Source of the DNA: Tragulus kanchil
Lineage: Eukaryota; Chordata; Mammalia; Artiodactyla; Tragulidae
DNA: 64,000 nt
Direction: 5' to 3'
Assembly: GCA_022376925.1 (NCBI GenBank)
Contig: JAIOJX010000028.1
Coordinates: forward strand, 67,111,001-67,175,000
Shown here: positions 59,727 to 64,000 of the stretch, piece by piece
Numbering within the stretch: the stretch's first letter is position 1
Layout of the letters: each line of letters opens with the position of its first letter
Notes under the pieces: model-generated
What the model was told of the DNA's origin: nothing
Seen by the model: only the letters and a program-made list of their open reading frames with translations
Databases searched by the model: none
Made by a program: the position numbers and the translations under genes

Positions 59727-62700
59727 TTTTTTTTTAACTTTTATTTTACTTTTAAATATTACAGAGTTTTATTGTTTACAGATATGTATGTTCCAAGATT
59801 AGTCATACGTGTATCCTCCTCTTACCACCCCTCCCAACCATCACACAGCACCCCTGAAGGATCCCCTTTTCACACAGAGCAATGACTAGAGCTATTTTCT
59901 TCACTTATGATAGTACAGGGCTTCATGCTACTTCCTTTACGCTTCCCACCCTCTGTTCCTTCCCCACAATGTCCATATGTCCACCGTCCATGTCTGTCTT
60001 TCTATCGCTTCACTGCGTGTGCTGTCATCACCATCCTACTAGATTCCATATATATGTGTTAATATATTGTATTTGTCCTTCTCTTTCTGACTGACTTCAC
60101 TTTTTATGATATGTTCTGGATCTAGCACCTTATTAGGGCTGATTCTTCTTCATTTCTCTTTACAACTGTGTAGTATTCCATTGTATATATGTAGCAGAGC
60201 TTTTGGATCCATTCGTTCGTCGATGGGCATCTAGGTTGCTTCCATGTTCCCGCTATTGTATAGAGAGCTGCACTGAACATTGGGGTACAGATGCTTCTTT
60301 CAGATTTGATTTCATCAGGGTATAAGCGTTAAGAGTGGGATTGCTGAGTCGTATGGTGCTTCTATTTTTAGTTTTTTAAGAAACCTCCAGACTGTCTTCC
60401 ATAGAGGCTGTATCAATTTACATTCCCACCAGCAATGCAGGAGTGTTCCCCTTTTGTCCGCAGCCTCTCCAGCATTTATTGTCTATCGATTTGTGGATGA
60501 CGGCCATTCTGACGGGTGTGAGGTGATATCTCATTGTAGTTTTGATTTGCATTTCTCTAATTATAAGCGAAGTTGAGCATCGCTTCATGTGTTTTGAGCC
60601 ATCTGTATGTCCTCTTTGGAGAGGTGTCTGTTTAGGTCCTTTTCGCATTTTTTGGTTGGGTGGTTCATTTTTTCAGTGCTATAGATTTTGGAGATTAATT
60701 CTTTGTTGTTTCATTTGCTATGATTTTCTCTCACTCTGTCAGTTGTCTGTTCAGCTTTATTGTAATTTCTGTTGCTGTACAAAAGCTTTTAAGTTTCATT
60801 CGGTCCCACATGTTCATTTGTGTTTTTAGTTCCACTATTCTAGTAGGTGGGTCAGAGAAGATCTTGCATTGATATATGTCTTTGAGGGTTTTGCCTATAT
60901 TCTCCTTGAAGAGTTTGATGGTTTCTGGTCTTACATTTAGGTCTTTAATCCAGTTTGAGTTGATCTTTGTCAGGGAATGTTCCAACTTCATTTTTCTGCA
61001 TGTAGCTGTCCAATTTTCCCAGCACCATTTGTTGAAGAGGCTGTCTTTGTCCCATTTTATAGTTTCGCCTCCTTTATCAAAAATAAGGTACCCATAGGTG
61101 TGTGGGTTGATCTCTGGGTTCTCAACCTTGTTCCATTGGTCTATAGCTTTGTTTTTGTGCCAGTACCATACTGTCTTGATAACTGTTGCTTTGTAGTAGA
61201 GTCTGAAGTTGGGGAAGCTGATCCCTCCAACTCCATTCTTCTTCCTCAGGATTGCTTTGGCTATTCGAGGTCTTTTGTGTTTCCATATGAGCTATGTTAT
61301 TCTTTGGTCTAGTTCTGTGAAGAATGTCATTGGTAGTTTGATAGGGATCACATTGACTCTATAGATGACATTTGGTAGTATGGTCATTTTCACAATATTG
61401 ATTCTTCCAACCCAGGAACATGGAATATCTCTCCATCTGTTTAAGTCATCTTTAATTTCTCTCATGAGTGTCTTGTAATTTTCAGTGTACAGTTCTTTTG
61501 TTTCTTTGGGTAGATTTATTCCTAGATATTTTATTCTTTTGGTTGCAGTGGTGAAGAGGATTGCCTCTTTGATTTCGTTTTCTGATTTTTCATTGTTTGT
61601 GTATAGGAATGCCAGTGATTTCTGTGTGTTGACTTTGTATCCTGCAACTTTGCTGAATTCGCTGATTAACTCTAGTAGTTTTGTAATAGTATCTTTGGGA
61701 TTTTCTATGTATAATATGTCATCTGCGAATAGAGAGAGCTTGACTTCTTCCTTTCCAATCTGGATTCCTTTGATTTCTTTCTCTTCTCTTATTGCTGTTG
61801 CTAGAACTTCCAGGACTATGTTGAATAAGAGTGGTGAAAGTGGACACCCTTGTCTTGTTCCTTATCTTAGAGTAAGTGCTTTGAGTTTTTCACCATTGAG
61901 GATAATGTTCGCTGTGGGCTTCTCATATATGGCTTTCACTATGTTGAGATAGGTTCCTTCTATACCCATTTTTTGAAGAGTTTTTATCATAAATGGATGT
62001 TGTACTTTGTCGAAGGCTTTTTCTGCACCTATTGAGATGATCATGTGATTTTTGTCTCTCAATTTGTTGATATGGTGTATCACATTAATTGATTTGCGGA
62101 TATTGAAGAATCCTTGCGTGCCTGGGATGAACCCGACTTGATCCTTTTTATGTCGGCTCCTTTATCAAAATTTGAAGAGGCTGTCTTTGTCCCATTTTAT
62201 AGTTTCCCCAAAAAAGGTGGTGTGGGTTGATCTCTGGGTTCTCAACCTTGTTCCATTGGTCTATAGCTTTGTTTTTGTGCCAGTACCATACTGTCTTGAT
62301 AACTGTTGCTTTGTAGTAGAGTCTGAAGTTGGGGAAGCTGATCCCTCCAACTCCATTCTTCTTCCTCAGGATTGCTTTGGCTATTCGAGGTCTTTTGTGT
62401 TTCCATATGAGCTATGTTATTCTTTGGTCTAGTTCTGTGAAGAATGTCATTGGTAGTTTGATAGGGATCACATTGACTCTATAGATGACATTTGGTAGTA
62501 TGGTCATTTTCACAATATTGATTCTTCCAACCCAGGAACATGGAATATCTCTCCATCTGTTTAAGTCATCTTTAATTTCTCTCATGAGTGTCTTGTAATT
62601 TTCAGTGTACAGTTCTTTTGTTTCTTTGGGTAGATTTATTCCTAGATATTTTATTCTTTTGGTTGCAGTGGTGAAGAGGATTGCCTCTTTGATTTCGTTT

Positions 62701-64000
62701 TCTGATTTTTCATTGTTTGTGTATAGGAATGCCAGTGATTTCTGTGTGTTGACTTTGTATCCTGCAACTTTGCTGAATTCGCTGATTAACTCTAGTAGTT
62801 TTGTAATAGTATCTTTGGGATTTTCTATGTATAATATGTCATCTGCGAATAGAGAGAGCTTGACTTCTTCCTTTCCAATCTGGATTCCTTTGATTTCTTT
62901 CTCTTCTCTTATTGCTGTTGCTAGAACTTCCAGGACTATGTTGAATAAGAGTGGTGAAAGTGGACACCCTTGTCTTGTTCCTTATCTTAGAGTAAGTGCT
63001 TTGAGTTTTTCACCATTGAGGATAATGTTCGCTGTGGGCTTCTCATATATGGCTTTCACTATGTTGAGATAGGTTCCTTCTATACCCATTTTTTGAAGAG
63101 TTTTTATCATAAATGGATGTTGTACTTTGTCGAAGGCTTTTTCTGCACCTATTGAGATGATCATGTGATTTTTGTCTCTCAATTTGTTGATATGGTGTAT
63201 CACATTAATTGATTTGCGGATATTGAAGAATCCTTGCGTGCCTGGGATGAACCCGACTTGATCATGATGAATGAGCTTTTTGATGTGTTGTTGAATTCTG
63301 TTTGCTAGATTTAGTTGAGGATTTTGGCGTATAGATTCATCAGTGAAATTGGCCTGTAATTTTCTTTTTTTGTATTGTCTTTGCCTGGCTTTGGTATCAG
63401 GCTGATGGTGGCCTCGTAGAATGTGTTTGGAAGTGTTCCTTCCTGTGCAATTTTTTTGGAAGAGTTTTAGAAGGACAGGCATTAGCTCTTTTTTAAATGT
63501 TTGGTAGAATTCACTTGTGAAGTCATCTGGCCCTGGGCTTTTATTTTTGGGTGGATTTTTTTATCACAGAGTCAATTTCTGAGCTTGTGATTGGCTTGTT
63601 CATAGTTTCTATTTCTGCCTGGTTGAGTCTTGGGAGATTAATCTTCTCTAAGAAACTGTCCATTTCTTCCAGGTTGTCCAGTTTGTTGCCAAAGAGTTGT
63701 ACATAATAGTCTCTTATAATCCTTTGGATTTCTGCATTATCTGTTTTAATGTCTCCTTTTTCATTTTTGATTTTGTTGATCTGGTTCTTCTCTCTCTTTC
63801 TCTTGATGAGTCTGGCCAGTGGCTTGTCAATTTTGATTACCTTTTTCAAAGAACCAGCTTTTTGTTTTATTTATCTTTACTATTGTTTCTTTAATTTCTT
63901 TTTCATTTATTTCTGTTCTGATCTTTATGATTTTTTTGTACTTTGGGATGTTTTGTTCTTCTTTCCTTATTTAAATTTTTGCTAGAACTTCCAGGACTAG
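59727..64000 (-). mobile_element. Long L1 (ORF2 and 3' UTR), minus, defective, runs off the window
   Basis: The poly-A tail is the T-run at 59727; ORF2 lies at higher coordinates. Visible in the reverse-transcriptase domain are [30 protein letters not shown] (motif A), [14 protein letters not shown] and [10 protein letters not shown]. Motif A has Gly where the catalytic Asp should be, and a stop codon follows the ...LTLR segment in the next conserved block; several frame breaks exist elsewhere. Upstream pieces (63541-63849, ...[22 protein letters not shown]... and ...[17 protein letters not shown]) belong to the linker between endonuclease and RT. Duplication P lies inside it. It is an inactive element. 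Confidence 0.93.
61032..63263. repeat. Direct duplication P, unit ~1.1 kb, inside an L1
   Basis: Copy 1 is 61032-62143 and copy 2 is 62172-63263, separated by a 28-bp spacer. Near its start copy 2 replaces about 33 bases by about 14 (around 62206-62219). The spacer holds CTCCTTTATCAAAA, exactly the kind of sequence missing there (61069-61082), so material looks scrambled across the joint. The copies otherwise agree at offset 1120, including an inactivating change in the reverse-transcriptase motif. Confidence 0.93.

Overview
The window is nuclear DNA from a ruminant. It is about 64 kb with sparse exons and is packed with Bov-tA/Bov-A SINEs, CHR-1 and CHR-2 type tRNA-Glu-derived SINEs, a BovB (RTE) fragment, artiodactyl L1, MIR, L2 and an Hsmar1-type mariner. 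Bov-tA together with BovB restricts it to Ruminantia. I cannot name the species. The PROS1 signal peptide differs at several residues from the cattle protein as I remember it, and most CHR-2 type copies carry a 3' tail I do not know from cattle, so a non-bovid ruminant is possible.

Two real gene starts are present, arranged head to head as PROS1 and ARL13B are in other mammals. PROS1 (vitamin K-dependent protein S) lies on the minus strand. Only coding exon 1 (29917-29992, signal peptide) is inside the window, with its CpG-island promoter on the high-coordinate side, and positions 1-29916 are its first intron. ARL13B (ciliary ARF-like GTPase) lies on the plus strand. Coding exon 1 is 41969-42027 inside a second CpG island (about 41460-42120), and 42028-64000 is its first intron. 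The roughly 12 kb between them is the divergent intergenic region. I found no exon 2 of either gene. The genes share no known pathway; they are neighbours by conserved synteny.

The most striking property is not a gene. Sixteen direct duplications with units of about 1.02-1.16 kb are scattered over the whole window, each almost identical between copies. They are fused directly, share 2-9 bp at the joint, or are separated by 1-57 bp of spacer. They cut through repeats, introns and the PROS1 first exon alike, and a 17th seems to begin in the last 20 bases. In six places the second copy of one pair overlaps the first copy of the next, so short stretches occur three times. Copies differ mainly by small indels, many in homopolymers, and three spacers contain scrambled echoes of nearby sequence. 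This looks like unmerged, overlapping contig ends (false duplication in the assembly) rather than biology. Collapsing the pairs would shorten the window to roughly 46 kb. PROS1 exon 1 therefore appears as one complete copy with promoter, one complete copy without promoter (28822-28897), and one truncated copy with promoter (31055-31085).

Layout: 1-29916, PROS1 intron 1 with duplications A-H; 27835-32096, PROS1 5' region (H, I); 32097-41459, intergenic with J, K, L; 41460-42120, ARL13B promoter and exon 1; 42121-59726, ARL13B intron 1 with M, N, O and a nested SINE cluster; 59727-64000, a minus-strand L1 with reverse-transcriptase ORF remnants and duplication P. I see no CRISPR, operon, tRNA/rRNA gene or undescribed biological system. 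The open biological leads are a CHR-2 type SINE subfamily with an unusual tail, a candidate RFX X-box upstream of ARL13B, and a short upstream ORF overlapping the ARL13B start.
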